Shown here piece by piece: positions 35,219 through 44,245 of a stretch of 64,000 nt of DNA (positions are counted from its first letter, which is position 1; every line of letters begins with the position of its first letter). The stretch lies in NCBI GenBank assembly GCA_031291255.1, contig JARLJN010000052.1:1-64000 (forward strand). Reading direction: 5' to 3'. This stretch comes from Gammaproteobacteria bacterium (GTDB taxonomy: Bacteria > Pseudomonadota > Gammaproteobacteria > DSM-16500). The translations under genes and the position numbers were made by a program. The notes below the pieces were generated by a model. That model had not been told where the DNA came from, did no database searches, and saw only the letters and a list, made by a program, of their open reading frames with translations.

Positions 35219-36382
35219 ATGAATTATGATGTCATTATTATTGGCGGCGGCATGGTGGGAGCGACTCTTGCTCTCACTTTGAGTCAGTCCAATTTACGCG
35301 TTGCGCTTGTCGATGCGACTCCACTTAAACACCTCGAAGACCATAGACTGATTGCACTCAATTACGACAGCGTTTGTTTTTTATCTCAATTAAAACTATG
35401 GGATGCACTTGCCGACTATGCAGAAGCGATTCAAAAAGTTCATGTATCCGATAAAGGACAATTTGGAAAAGTGTGTTTACAGGCAAGTGATTTAGAACTG
35501 CCAGCATTAGGTTACGTCATCCCTGCAAAATTTATTAATATTGCGCTCAACAATGCGAGCCTAAATAATACATATGACATTTTTCGTCCCGCAACATTAA
35601 AAACTATTTCACAAACAGCGACTCAAGCCAGCGCTGTCATCTTAGCTGATAATGTTGAAAAAACGTTAACAGCAAATTTAATTATTGCTGCAGATGGAAC
35701 ACATTCTACTGTGCGCGATCAATTAAATATCGCGACAGAAACGATAGATTACAAACAAAAAGCCCTAGTGACGGTAACTCATTTAAATCGCTCACATCAT
35801 CATATTGCTTATGAACGCTTTCAAGAAAACGGCGCCATCGCTATGCTGCCTTTGACTGAACAGCGGGTTGCTACGATATGGACTGATGAGAACAAAGTGA
35901 TTGATGACCTAATGAAGCTCACTGATGCTGAATTTCTCAAAACCTTACAAAAACAATTTGGTTATCGTTTAGGACGTTTATTAAAAACAGAATTACGCCT
36001 CGTTTATCCTTTAAAAATGATCACTGCAAAAGAAATCATTAAAGAACGTATTGTTTTAATAGGTAATGCAGCGCACACGCTCAGCCCTATAGCTGCACAA
36101 GGATTAAATTTAGCGCTGGCAGAAATATCCATGTTAGTGAAAACCATACTGCAACAATTACCCTTGATCACCACACCCAACTGGGATGCTTATCTTGTTT
36201 GGCAACAACAGCAGCAAAACACCAGCTCTCAATTAACGCATAGACTGACACTCGTCTTTTCTAAAAAGTATTCCTTTTTAAACTTATTAAGACCAATATG
36301 CATGACTGGGCTAGATTTAAACCGCCCCCTCAAGAAGCGTTTTGCTTTTCTTGCGATGGGAAAGAAAAATATTCTTTTCTAA
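35219..36382 (+). CDS. ubiH: UbiH/VisC family FAD-dependent ubiquinone biosynthesis hydroxylase
   Basis: The 387-residue flavoprotein monooxygenase hydroxylates the ubiquinone precursor ring. It has the N-terminal FAD loop GGGMVGATLALTLSQ, the DG motif IIAADGTHSTVRDQL and the second FAD motif GNAAHTLSPIAAQGLNLALA. Its position after pepP is that of ubiH in E. coli. Members of the family differ in ring position, so UbiH is assigned by synteny more than by sequence. Confidence 0.9.
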   Translation: MNYDVIIIGGGMVGATLALTLSQSNLRVALVDATPLKHLEDHRLIALNYDSVCFLSQLKLWDALADYAEAIQKVHVSDKGQFGKVCLQASDLELPALGYVIPAKFINIALNNASLNNTYDIFRPATLKTISQTATQASAVILADNVEKTLTANLIIAADGTHSTVRDQLNIATETIDYKQKALVTVTHLNRSHHHIAYERFQENGAIAMLPLTEQRVATIWTDENKVIDDLMKLTDAEFLKTLQKQFGYRLGRLLKTELRLVYPLKMITAKEIIKERIVLIGNAAHTLSPIAAQGLNLALAEISMLVKTILQQLPLITTPNWDAYLVWQQQQQNTSSQLTHRLTLVFSKKYSFLNLLRPICMTGLDLNRPLKKRFAFLAMGKKNILF

Positions 36383-36448
36383 TGCTTGCAAAAAGGATGA
36401 AATTCCATTGAAATGTACCCACTTAACTCTAATCAAGGCGATTTTTTT

Positions 36449-36775
36449 ATGAGCAATCTTATCTCAGCTGTTACCGATAATTCTTTTGAAAGTGATGTGA
36501 TGACGTCCAGCACGCCAGTACTCGTTGACTTTTGGGCGGCCTGGTGTGGTCCTTGCAAAGCCATTGCGCCTATTTTAGAAGACATAGCACCACATTATGA
36601 AGGCAAAGTAAAAATTGCGAAATTAGACGTAGATAACAATCCTGGCACCCCCCCAAAATTTGGCGTGCGCGGCATACCTACCTTGATTCTTTTCAAAGAT
36701 GGCCAAGTCTTAGCAACCCAGGTAGGCTTAGTCTCAAAAGCTGAATTGATGAGCTTTTTAGACAGCAATATATAA
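36449..36775 (+). CDS. trxA: Thioredoxin
   Basis: This is a cytoplasmic disulfide reductase of 108 residues, exactly the length of E. coli TrxA when started at ATG 36449 (MSNLISAVTDNSF). An upstream in-frame start at 36413 would add 12 uncharacteristic residues. The active site is WAAWCGPCKAIAP and the cis-proline loop is RGIPTLILFKDG. One oddity is NNPGTPPKFGVRG where NPGTAPKYGIRG is usual. It precedes rho, as in many gammaproteobacteria where trxA and rho are neighbours. Confidence 0.96.
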   Translation: MSNLISAVTDNSFESDVMTSSTPVLVDFWAAWCGPCKAIAPILEDIAPHYEGKVKIAKLDVDNNPGTPPKFGVRGIPTLILFKDGQVLATQVGLVSKAELMSFLDSNI

Positions 36776-36789
36776 CCAAGACGATTTGT

Positions 36790-36822
36790 GTAGCCCGGAT
36801 TGAGCACTGCGAAAATCCGGGA
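36790..36822. repeat. Half copy of the GTAGCCCGGAT repeat
   Basis: GTAGCCCGGATTGAGCACTG followed by CGAAAATCCGGG matches one arm of the 24.9 kb element. The arm is itself partly self-complementary (CCCGGAT with ATCCGGG), so it can fold as a short hairpin about 15 bases past the trxA stop and may end that transcript. Confidence 0.8.
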
Positions 36823-36839
36823 TTGCCGGCCTGGATTCA

Positions 36840-37227
36840 TTAAAACCCTCGTATTTAATTGATTTTGCTAATTTTTTTGTTTTCTAACTATTTTAACTAA
36901 AGCCACTAGACCTTCATTTCTTTTAATGTTATCTTTATCAAACAGGCAACTTCTGTTTTAACCTATCGATTAATCCAACTGTGATTAAATAATTAAAATC
37001 CCAATTTTTGTAAATTTAAATGCACCTAGACTTTAGGCTATTAACTTTTCAACATTTGAGTTTAATTATCCAATCACGGCAATCCCAAAATGCTGTTTAA
37101 ATCGTTAGGAAAAGTAAGTTAAGGATTGTTACCCATTAGCATGAACCTCTTTTATTACAAACCAAAACTAAGACTCCAAAAGAAGTCCACAACATTATTT
37201 ATTTTCAAATATAGGCACTAAATCATT
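36840..37227 (+). promoter_or_regulatory. Long AT-rich leader of rho
   Basis: Almost 390 bases without a convincing gene precede rho. Long leaders are usual for rho, which controls its own transcription by premature termination in E. coli. The last part (37141-37221) can encode a 26-residue peptide, MNLFYYKPKLRLQKKSTTLF and six more residues, ending 6 bases before the rho ATG. This is where the rhoL leader peptide lies in enterics, but the sequence is unrelated and lacks a good ribosome binding site. Confidence 0.4.
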
Positions 37228-38484
37228 ATGAATTTAACCGAACTAAAGAAAAAAAGCGCATCCGATCTCATCCAACTTTCTGAAGAGTATGGCTTAGAAA
37301 ACATGGCGAGATCCCGCAAACAAGATATTATTTTCGCTATTTTAAAAGCACATGCAAAACGCGGCGAAGATATTTATGGCGATGGTGTCTTAGAAATTTT
37401 ACAAGACGGTTTTGGTTTTTTACGCTCTGCTGAAGGTTCTTATCTTGCTGGTCCAGATGATATCTATGTTTCTCCTAGTCAAATTCGTCGATTCAATTTA
37501 CGCACCGGTGACACCATCTCTGGAAAGATACGCCCTCCTAAAGAAGGCGAACGCTATTTTGCTTTACTGAAAGTTGATCATATTAATTTTGATGCACCTG
37601 AAAATGCGAAGAACAAAGTCCTCTTTGAAAACTTAACACCGCTCTTTGCAAACGAACGCTTAACCATGGAATTAGGCAACGGCAGCACAGAAGACATTAC
37701 TGCCCGTATCATTGATTTAGCATCTCCTATAGGCAAAGGGCAGCGCGGATTAATTGTCTCCCCACCTAAAGCCGGTAAGACCATGATGCTGCAAAACATC
37801 GCTCATTCCATTTCCCAAAACCATCCAGAATGTTATCTCATCGTATTGTTAATTGATGAACGTCCTGAAGAAGTTACCGAAATGACACGCTCAGTAAAAG
37901 GCGAAGTTATAGCAAGCACATTTGATGAACCTGCAAATCGTCACGTACAAGTTGCAGAAATGGTTATTGAAAAAGCGAAACGCTTAGTTGAACACAAACG
38001 CGATGTGGTCGTGCTATTAGATTCTATTACACGATTAGCACGCGCATACAACACTGTAGTTCCTGCTTCCGGAAAAGTATTAACCGGTGGTGTGGATGCA
38101 AATGCATTACAAAGACCAAAACGATTTTTTGGTGCAGCACGTAACATAGAAGAAGGCGGCAGCTTAACCATTATTGCAACGGCTTTAGTTGATACCGGTT
38201 CAAAAATGGATGACGTGATTTATGAAGAATTCAAAGGTACAGGTAATATGGAAATCCATTTGGATAGACGTATTGCAGAACGCCGCATCTATCCTGCTAT
38301 CAACATTAATAAATCTGGCACACGTCGTGAAGAATTAATTACTAAACCTGACGAAATGCAAAAAATGTGGATATTACGTAAAATTCTTCAACCTATGGAC
38401 GACTTAGCCGCGATTGAATTTATCATCGATAGATTAAAATCAACTAAAACAAATGAAGATTTTTTTGATGCTATGAAACGATAG
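37228..38484 (+). CDS. rho: Transcription termination factor Rho
   Basis: Rho is a hexameric RNA-dependent ATPase that terminates transcription. The 418-residue protein has the N-terminal helical and cold-shock RNA-binding domains ([31 protein letters not shown]), the P-loop [12 protein letters not shown], the Walker B segment [16 protein letters not shown] and the secondary RNA-binding Q- and R-loops. Length and order match E. coli Rho closely. It is followed by a complex inverted repeat. Confidence 0.98.
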   Translation: MNLTELKKKSASDLIQLSEEYGLENMARSRKQDIIFAILKAHAKRGEDIYGDGVLEILQDGFGFLRSAEGSYLAGPDDIYVSPSQIRRFNLRTGDTISGKIRPPKEGERYFALLKVDHINFDAPENAKNKVLFENLTPLFANERLTMELGNGSTEDITARIIDLASPIGKGQRGLIVSPPKAGKTMMLQNIAHSISQNHPECYLIVLLIDERPEEVTEMTRSVKGEVIASTFDEPANRHVQVAEMVIEKAKRLVEHKRDVVVLLDSITRLARAYNTVVPASGKVLTGGVDANALQRPKRFFGAARNIEEGGSLTIIATALVDTGSKMDDVIYEEFKGTGNMEIHLDRRIAERRIYPAININKSGTRREELITKPDEMQKMWILRKILQPMDDLAAIEFIIDRLKSTKTNEDFFDAMKR

Positions 38485-38491
38485 CAAGCTG

Positions 38492-38620
38492 TAGGTTGGG
38501 CGTAGGTTGGGTTGCTTTACAAACCCAACATAACTGCTCAATAAGCTGTAGGTTGGGTTGAGTGCTTTTTACGAAACCCAACATAACGTTATGTTGGGTT
38601 TGTAAAGCAACCCAACCTAC
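38492..38620. repeat. Nested inverted repeats of the GTAGGTTGGG family
   Basis: Arms 38502-38534 and 38588-38620 are exact 33-base reverse complements, starting GTAGGTTGGGTTGCTTTACA. Inside lies another copy of the unit and a perfect 28-bp palindrome (38574-38601, centred on ATAACGTTAT) that shares sequence with the right arm. Three unit copies are present in total. Two mutually exclusive hairpins are therefore possible. It follows rho by a few bases and probably ends its transcript. Confidence 0.88.
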
Positions 38621-38700
38621 AACTTGTTTGAGGTTTAAAAAAAAGAGTGTAGCCCCACCTGCGGAATAGCAGCAAAGCACATACACACGGATTTCTTTTT

Positions 38701-39321
38701 ATGCCAAAAATAAAAATCTTATTCTTGATTACACTATTTTTATTTTCTGCTTGCAGCAAAGAAACACCCCAACTAACTCCCTTATCATCTACCGCCGTTA
38801 TCTTAGCCTTTGGTGACAGCTTAACGTTTGGAACAGGCGCAACACCTGTCACAAATTATCCTGCCGCGCTTGAAAAATTAATTTCACATCCCGTCATTAA
38901 TGCAGGAAATCCCGGTGAAGAAACATCACAAAGCATGCCGCGACTCATTTCAGAACTTGAAAAAAATCATCCACAACTCGTCATACTTTTTTTAGGTGGA
39001 AATGATTTAATACGTAAACGCCCAGATCAAACAATTAAAAATAATTTATCTGAAATGATAAAAAAAATTAAATCAACTGGCGCACGAGTGGTTCTTGTTG
39101 CAGCTCCACGCTTTAGTCTTAGCTTTGCTATTCCAGATTTTTATCAAGAACTCTCTGACGAATTTAATATCCCTCTTGATACTTCTCTACCCTCACTCGA
39201 AGAACAATCAAAATATAAATCTGACATGATACATTTGAATCAAGCCGGCTATGCTGAGCTTGCAAAAAACATTGCACAACTGTTAGAAAAATCAAATGCG
39301 ATTCCTGCTACAACAAAATGA
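38701..39321 (+). CDS. SGNH/GDSL esterase, lipoprotein (TesA/arylesterase-like)
   Basis: The 206-residue precursor has a hydrophobic leader with lipobox LFSAC, so the enzyme is a membrane-anchored lipoprotein. The catalytic serine is in the GDS block (ILAFGDSLTFGTG), the oxyanion glycine and asparagine are in LFLGGNDLIRK, and the Asp-His pair is in DMIHLNQAGY. These correspond to blocks I, III and V of the SGNH family, like E. coli TesA. The substrate is probably an acyl ester or lysophospholipid. The stop overlaps the ATG at 39318, but the next gene more likely starts at 39336. Confidence 0.92.
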   Translation: MPKIKILFLITLFLFSACSKETPQLTPLSSTAVILAFGDSLTFGTGATPVTNYPAALEKLISHPVINAGNPGEETSQSMPRLISELEKNHPQLVILFLGGNDLIRKRPDQTIKNNLSEMIKKIKSTGARVVLVAAPRFSLSFAIPDFYQELSDEFNIPLDTSLPSLEEQSKYKSDMIHLNQAGYAELAKNIAQLLEKSNAIPATTK

Positions 39322-39335
39322 TTAGGAAACAAATC

Positions 39336-39797
39336 ATGGCCTATTGGTTATTTAAATCAGAACCTGAAACCTTTGGCATAGATGCACTAGCAAAAATGCC
39401 TAAACAAACTGAACACTGGGATGGCGTTCGTAATTACCAAGCACGCAACATGCTGCGTGATCAAATTAAAGTAAGGGATAAAATTTTTTTTTATCATTCT
39501 AACTGCAACCCTCCCGGCATAGTTGGCATAGCACGAGTTGTTCGATCCGGTTATCCTGATGACAGCGCTTTGAATCCAGAGTCAGATTATTATGACCCTA
39601 AAAGTACTCCAGAAAACCCACGCTGGTTTATGGTTGACGTAAAATTTGAAAAGAAATTTAAACATATCATCACACTAGATGAGCTAAAAAATCATCCTGA
39701 ATTATCCAATATGGCAGTAACGAGACAAGGCAATCGGCTTTCAATCACACCTGTCAGCGCTCATGAATGGAAGGTTATCCTTTCAATGGCAAAATGA
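39336..39797 (+). CDS. EVE domain protein
   Basis: The 153-residue protein is a single EVE domain of the PUA-like fold. It begins MAYWLFKSEPETFGIDALAK and has the family's WDGVRNYQARNMLRDQIKVR, FFYHSNCNPPGIVGIARVVR and FMVDVKFEKKF blocks. EVE domains bind modified bases in DNA or RNA; the ligand here is unknown. AGGAAA precedes ATG 39336, and the family starts at this residue. It lies 14 bases after the esterase stop, in one operon. Confidence 0.92.
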   Translation: MAYWLFKSEPETFGIDALAKMPKQTEHWDGVRNYQARNMLRDQIKVRDKIFFYHSNCNPPGIVGIARVVRSGYPDDSALNPESDYYDPKSTPENPRWFMVDVKFEKKFKHIITLDELKNHPELSNMAVTRQGNRLSITPVSAHEWKVILSMAK

Positions 39798-39813
39798 GGT
39801 AAAATAGGAGAAT

Positions 39814-39846
39814 GTAGCCCGAATTGAGCGCAGCGAAAATCCGGGT
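39814..39846. repeat. Half copy of the GTAGCCCGGAT repeat
   Basis: GTAGCCCGAATTGAGCGCAG followed by CGAAAATCCGGG is one arm of the 24.9 kb element with one mismatch. It sits 16 bases after the EVE gene stop and may be its terminator. Confidence 0.78.
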
Positions 39847-39921
39847 TAGTTTTTAAAAGATCATAAATTTTATTTATCAATAGCATTAGAATTATAAATT
39901 ATATTTATCCTATTTGTGCGT

Positions 39922-39927
39922 TATAAT
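39922..39927 (+). promoter_or_regulatory. -10 element of dps
   Basis: A perfect TATAAT lies 32 bases before the dps ATG, in very AT-rich DNA. The -35 is poor (TTATAT at 17 bases), which would fit a promoter needing an activator or an alternative sigma factor, as for dps in E. coli. Ribosome binding site AGGAG follows at 39947-39951. Confidence 0.45.
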
Positions 39928-39957
39928 TGTTTTATAAAGTTATCATAGGAGCACATT

Positions 39958-40428
39958 ATGAAAACCCTGCCCTCTTCAACAAAGAATGCGCATACACAAA
40001 AAGTAGCTGATGAATTAACACATTATCTTGCTGACACGTATCTACTTTATTTAAAGACACAAAATTTTCATTGGAATGTCACTGGACCTAATTTTCATTC
40101 CTTACATTTATTATTTGAAAGTCAATATCAAGAATTAACTGCGGCTGTCGATCTGATTGCAGAACGTATTCGTGCATTAGGCTCTGTAACGCCCGCTTCT
40201 TTTTCACATTTCATTAAGCTCAGCTCACTCAAAGAAGAAAATGGCGTGCCCAATGCAACACACATGATTTCTCAACTACTGCATGATCATGAAACCATTT
40301 CACATCATGCACAAATCATTTTTACAGTGGCAGAAAAAAACAATGATCAAGCCACTATGGATATGTTGATACAACGCATGCAAGAACATGACAAAGCAGC
40401 ATGGATGTTACGCAGCCTACTCGAATAA
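39958..40428 (+). CDS. dps: Dps family DNA-protecting ferritin
   Basis: The 156-residue protein is a dodecameric mini-ferritin that oxidises iron with hydrogen peroxide and shields DNA. The inter-subunit ferroxidase site is intact: the His of FHWNVTGPNFHSLH, and the Asp/Glu pair of AVDLIAERIRALG. The N-terminal tail carries three lysines. Along with the VIT1-type exporter at 10.4 kb it points to attention to iron and oxidative stress. A FUSC transporter gene follows after 10 bases. Confidence 0.94.
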   Translation: MKTLPSSTKNAHTQKVADELTHYLADTYLLYLKTQNFHWNVTGPNFHSLHLLFESQYQELTAAVDLIAERIRALGSVTPASFSHFIKLSSLKEENGVPNATHMISQLLHDHETISHHAQIIFTVAEKNNDQATMDMLIQRMQEHDKAAWMLRSLLE

Positions 40429-40438
40429 AAGGATTTAA

Positions 40439-41515
40439 ATGAGTTTATTTTCTAACGAAACCTATGAACGCATTATTCATAGCATTAAGACTGCTGTTGC
40501 ATGCTTAATAGGTTTTTCACTGACGCTCATTATTCCATTTAAAAATAATGGGCAATGGCTCATAGTCACTATTATTGTTGTCATGTGTGCCCAAATAAAT
40601 GTGGGCAGCGTGTTACAAAAATCTTACATGCGATTAATAGGAACATTGACTGGCTCAATAATTGCAGCAGTAACGTTAACGTTTTTTAGCCCTAGTATAC
40701 AAGTCACCGCGTGCGTGATAGGCGCCAGCATATTACTCTTTTCTTTTATAGCCACTAGTGATAAAAACTATAGCGCTTCAGGTCCATTAGGAGCTGTTAC
40801 TGTCATTATTATTTTAATTAATCAAGGTTCAGCAACAGTCACCGGTGCCGCAGAACGATTCTTAGAAATCAGCGTAGGCATCACAATTGCTGCACTTGTT
40901 TCTCAATTTATATTTCCCATCAATGCTCGTTATCATTTAAAAATGATGCAAGCAAAAGCCCTAAGCCAAATACGTGAATATTACATCGCGACATTAATGA
41001 TGCTGCCTACTCAAGAAGTCACTGTTGCCTACCATGATCTTGATGAAGCCATAGTAAAATCACTTTCTTCCCAACGTGTATTAGCATCCGAATCTAAACA
41101 TGAATTATTGGGGGTATTATTTGATCCCAATTATTTTGAAAAAATATTACGTTGTGAAAAAGAAATTTTTCGAAGCATAGTGGGTATGCATTATGCCTAC
41201 CGCAGTTTTTCAGAAGATGAAAAAAACTATTTTTATTCCCCGAACTGGACCGCGTATCATCAAACTATTTGTGATATTTTAACTAAGCTTGAACAGCAAG
41301 TAAAAAGCAAATACCCACTCCAACAAACAATAACTTTCCCACAAGTGCCCACTCTTAATGAATTTTTATCGCCATCTGTTTCTGGTTATACAATCACACC
41401 CTCATTAAACATAGATAGTTATTTATTTAACGCAGCAAAACTCGTAAATCATTTAAGAGAATTAAAAAATTTACTGGCCAATGCAAACGACATTGATGAG
41501 AATCAAATACAGTAA
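40439..41515 (+). CDS. FUSC family inner-membrane transporter
   Basis: The 358-residue protein has six hydrophobic segments in the first 160 residues (for example AVACLIGFSLTLIIPFKNNG and WLIVTIIVVMCAQINVGSVL) and a helical cytoplasmic C-terminal half. This is the FUSC/aromatic-acid-exporter layout, at about half the length of the full double-size E. coli members. Such proteins export aromatic acids or fusaric acid-like compounds; here no substrate is evident. It is co-transcribed with dps. A second FUSC protein is cut by the window end at 64 kb. Confidence 0.85.
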   Translation: MSLFSNETYERIIHSIKTAVACLIGFSLTLIIPFKNNGQWLIVTIIVVMCAQINVGSVLQKSYMRLIGTLTGSIIAAVTLTFFSPSIQVTACVIGASILLFSFIATSDKNYSASGPLGAVTVIIILINQGSATVTGAAERFLEISVGITIAALVSQFIFPINARYHLKMMQAKALSQIREYYIATLMMLPTQEVTVAYHDLDEAIVKSLSSQRVLASESKHELLGVLFDPNYFEKILRCEKEIFRSIVGMHYAYRSFSEDEKNYFYSPNWTAYHQTICDILTKLEQQVKSKYPLQQTITFPQVPTLNEFLSPSVSGYTITPSLNIDSYLFNAAKLVNHLRELKNLLANANDIDENQIQ

Positions 41516-41582
41516 ATAACCGACTGCAACCCAATCTTTTTACTGTCCTTTTCTTTATTGTAAGAAAATTGATCATATTCTT

Positions 41583-41590
41583 GGTATAAT
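41583..41590 (+). promoter_or_regulatory. Extended -10 promoter of the F-box-like gene
   Basis: TGGTATAAT is an extended -10 element (TG, one base, perfect TATAAT) 36 bases before the ATG at 41627. No PmrA-like repeat is seen upstream. Confidence 0.55.
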
Positions 41591-41626
41591 AGCAATATGT
41601 AGTCTATTCAAATCAAGGGTATCACT

Positions 41627-42916
41627 ATGGGTCAGGGCTCTAGTCACGACAAGAGTAAGAGAACAAAAAAAACCCCCGCTCAAAGCGCTTCTTCCATAAA
41701 GCCAGCCGCTAATTATTTACAAAAACTCCCTAGTCATGTTTCGCAATATGCCATTGCACGTTTTCTTAAATTAGATGAGATAAATCAATTAACGCAAGTG
41801 AATAAAATGCATAACGCATTATTTCAATCACAATTATCCGCCAATCAGTTACTTAACCTGGTAGTAAAATATAAACTCGATCAGGAAAAAATGCGGGCGG
41901 CAATAGCAGAAGGCGTCAACCCCATATTCAAGGAAGTAAATAGAATCTTAGAAATTTATCCCGAACTGGCATTAAAACGAGGTCACATTACTGATCAATC
42001 AGGCCGTAGGTTTCACTGTTCGGTTTTAGAATACGCTCATTGGTCTGGAAACTGGGCATTGCGCAATTTAATTTTTAGATATGCTAAACGTATAGAACCG
42101 AATGGTGAAATGCGAGCAATAGAATTGATACGTGCTTGGAATGCAAAAGCCTATCACTATGATCTTAACTTAATGTGCGCAGAAGAAAATTCATTTCCAC
42201 AACTGAAAAAAACTCCCGCGTTGATTAGACAAATTAACACAAACAAAATTTTTCAATGGGGTGATGTCAATGGTCACTGGCAATTTACTGAGTTGAATGA
42301 TGAAGCAAAAAAAATTTTTTACGATCTCCCTTTTCCCAATAACAACACCGCTAAATCTTTTATGGTGAACAGTGATCAAATCACTTTTGAAATGTATGAA
42401 GCCTTAAAAAAAGGCCATACAGTAGCGCATTTTGATCTTGGGGAATATCTACGCGTTGCTGACTACCTTATTAAAAAATATCCCGTCAACGGTGCAGACC
42501 CACAAATACCTGGAGACGAACGCGATGCGGATTGGTATGCGATAGGTCGCACACAAAAAAAAATGCCTGCATGGCTTGCTGCAATTTGGTGTTCTACAAT
42601 TCCGTTTGACCCTGTTCCTGATTTTAGAAGCCTTATCAACTTATCCGAAGTTTGTTATTTGAAATTAAATCAAGGTAAGGGTGATAGTTTTTATAATAAA
42701 GAGTTAGGTACTCAGTTTTCAATAGGAAAATTTTATATGTCAGAAAACAAATGGGCTGCAATACCCCATGCTCAATGGGCACAAGAACTTATTACATCGT
42801 GCTCTGTAGATGCTATAGCTATGAGTACCTTATCAAAAGTAATGACTGAAGAACGTGATGAATTTAATCACTTATTACCACCAGAGCCAGGCTCAGCACC
42901 AGGGCTTGCTCGTTAA
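41627..42916 (+). CDS. F-box-like candidate effector with N-myristoylation signal
   Basis: The protein starts MGQGSSHDKSKRTKK. Gly2 with Ser6 fits the eukaryotic N-myristoylation consensus, and the basic cluster at 9-15 would add membrane attraction, as in Src-like proteins. Residues about 31-75 (LQKLPSHVSQYAIARFLKLD, then EINQLTQVNK) look like an F-box, the Skp1-binding motif of SCF ubiquitin ligases. The next region (EIYPELALKRGHITDQSGRR, then FHCSVLEYAHWSGNW) resembles modules that I associate with Legionellales effector-like proteins. A 429-residue cytosolic chain with no bacterial signal peptide fits a translocated effector. These calls come from motif reading; the fold of the large C-terminal part is unknown. 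Confidence 0.72.
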   Translation: MGQGSSHDKSKRTKKTPAQSASSIKPAANYLQKLPSHVSQYAIARFLKLDEINQLTQVNKMHNALFQSQLSANQLLNLVVKYKLDQEKMRAAIAEGVNPIFKEVNRILEIYPELALKRGHITDQSGRRFHCSVLEYAHWSGNWALRNLIFRYAKRIEPNGEMRAIELIRAWNAKAYHYDLNLMCAEENSFPQLKKTPALIRQINTNKIFQWGDVNGHWQFTELNDEAKKIFYDLPFPNNNTAKSFMVNSDQITFEMYEALKKGHTVAHFDLGEYLRVADYLIKKYPVNGADPQIPGDERDADWYAIGRTQKKMPAWLAAIWCSTIPFDPVPDFRSLINLSEVCYLKLNQGKGDSFYNKELGTQFSIGKFYMSENKWAAIPHAQWAQELITSCSVDAIAMSTLSKVMTEERDEFNHLLPPEPGSAPGLAR

Positions 42917-42929
42917 TAAGAAAAATTTT

Positions 42930-44234
42930 TTAACGAGGATTTTCTAAACTCAACACACCAGCATTATAATCATAAGCAAATAATTCTGCATAACGTCCCC
43001 ACTCAATAACAGTTTGCAGCACGCGGTCTGCTTCTTTTTCTGTGAGGTAATCTTCTAACAAGGATAGAAAATTTTCTTCTAATGCACGATGACGTGGATG
43101 GTGTACGAGTTGATCGTAGATGTAACGCGCGAGTGGAACATATTTTTTAAGTTGTGCAGAGAATATTTTTTTACGTTCTAAAATGTCTGCTTCTACAAAT
43201 TCTTTTCCTGTTTGAGTGATGGTGATATCACCTTTTGAAATGGTTGCAAAATGCAGAATTTCTAAGAGTTCTGTTAATGGAAATAATTCATCGATGTCCA
43301 ACATCAATGTATCAGCCACTTCAGGTAAATCCATAGTACCGTTATGTTCAGGCGTATTCAGTGTCTCTAATAACCCAGTGACTTCCGCAATGTTGGCTTC
43401 AGGTAAACGATAACCAATATCGATGCGAGCAAGATCTTCTGTTGCACCTGATGCAGCAGTAGTCATTAAGGTATAAACACGATCTACTTGATTTCGAAAA
43501 CGCGGATCTAAATCACTGCGTGGATGTGGCAGCGTCACTTTTAATTCTGCACGTATAGAACCTGGGTTACTGTTAAAAATAATAATTCTATCGGCTAATA
43601 ATACGGCTTCTTCAATATTGTGTGTAACAAATAAAATGCCATGAATACCGGTTTTTTTATTTTGCCATAAATCCAATAAGTCACTTTTTAAATTGTCAGC
43701 AGTTAATACATCTAATGCAGAGAAAGGTTCATCCATTAATAGCACATCTGGGTTGACAACGATGGCGCGAGCAAAGCCTACACGTTGACGCATACCGCCG
43801 GATAATTCTTTAGGGAAAGCAGATTCGAATCCGTCTAATCCTATGGTATCAATGGCTTTTAATGCACGCTCACGACGTTCTTCTCTATCTATGCCTAATG
43901 CTTCTAAACCTAATTCTACATTTTGTAACACGGTCAGCCATGGTAACAATGCAAAGTTTTGAAAAACCATAGCGGTTCCGCGCACAGGACCATAAACGGA
44001 TGCGCCGCGATAAAATACATTGCCCGCACTGGGTTGAACTAAGCCTGCAATAATGCGCAGCAACGTTGACTTGCCTGATCCAGACTTTCCTAAAATAGCG
44101 ACAATTTCGCCTTCATTCATGCGAAAATTAACATCCTGCAATACTAATAATTCTTGTTTATCACCTTTTTTAAATGATTTTTGTACGTTAATCACTTCGA
44201 TAATGGGTGAAGAATTTGTCGTTGATGTGCTCAT
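42930..44234 (-). CDS. ABC transporter ATPase, nitrate/sulfonate/bicarbonate type with AAA-associated C-terminal domain
   Basis: The 434-residue protein has a complete ATPase domain: Walker A LGKSGSGKSTLLR, signature LSGGMRQRVGFARA, Walker B VLLMDEPFSALD and switch His in FVTHNIEEAV. About 170 further residues (from PEANIAEVTGLLETLN) form the AAA-associated domain found on some SsuB/NtrD-like ATPases, perhaps regulatory. The start is set at ATG 44234 (MSTSTTNSSPIIEVINVQKS), 11 bases after the permease stop; the frame stays open to 44294 but that part overlaps the permease gene. The pair forms an importer of unknown substrate. Confidence 0.9.
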   Translation of the reverse strand: MSTSTTNSSPIIEVINVQKSFKKGDKQELLVLQDVNFRMNEGEIVAILGKSGSGKSTLLRIIAGLVQPSAGNVFYRGASVYGPVRGTAMVFQNFALLPWLTVLQNVELGLEALGIDREERRERALKAIDTIGLDGFESAFPKELSGGMRQRVGFARAIVVNPDVLLMDEPFSALDVLTADNLKSDLLDLWQNKKTGIHGILFVTHNIEEAVLLADRIIIFNSNPGSIRAELKVTLPHPRSDLDPRFRNQVDRVYTLMTTAASGATEDLARIDIGYRLPEANIAEVTGLLETLNTPEHNGTMDLPEVADTLMLDIDELFPLTELLEILHFATISKGDITITQTGKEFVEADILERKKIFSAQLKKYVPLARYIYDQLVHHPRHRALEENFLSLLEDYLTEKEADRVLQTVIEWGRYAELFAYDYNAGVLSLENPR

Positions 44235-44245
44235 ATAAAAAATCT

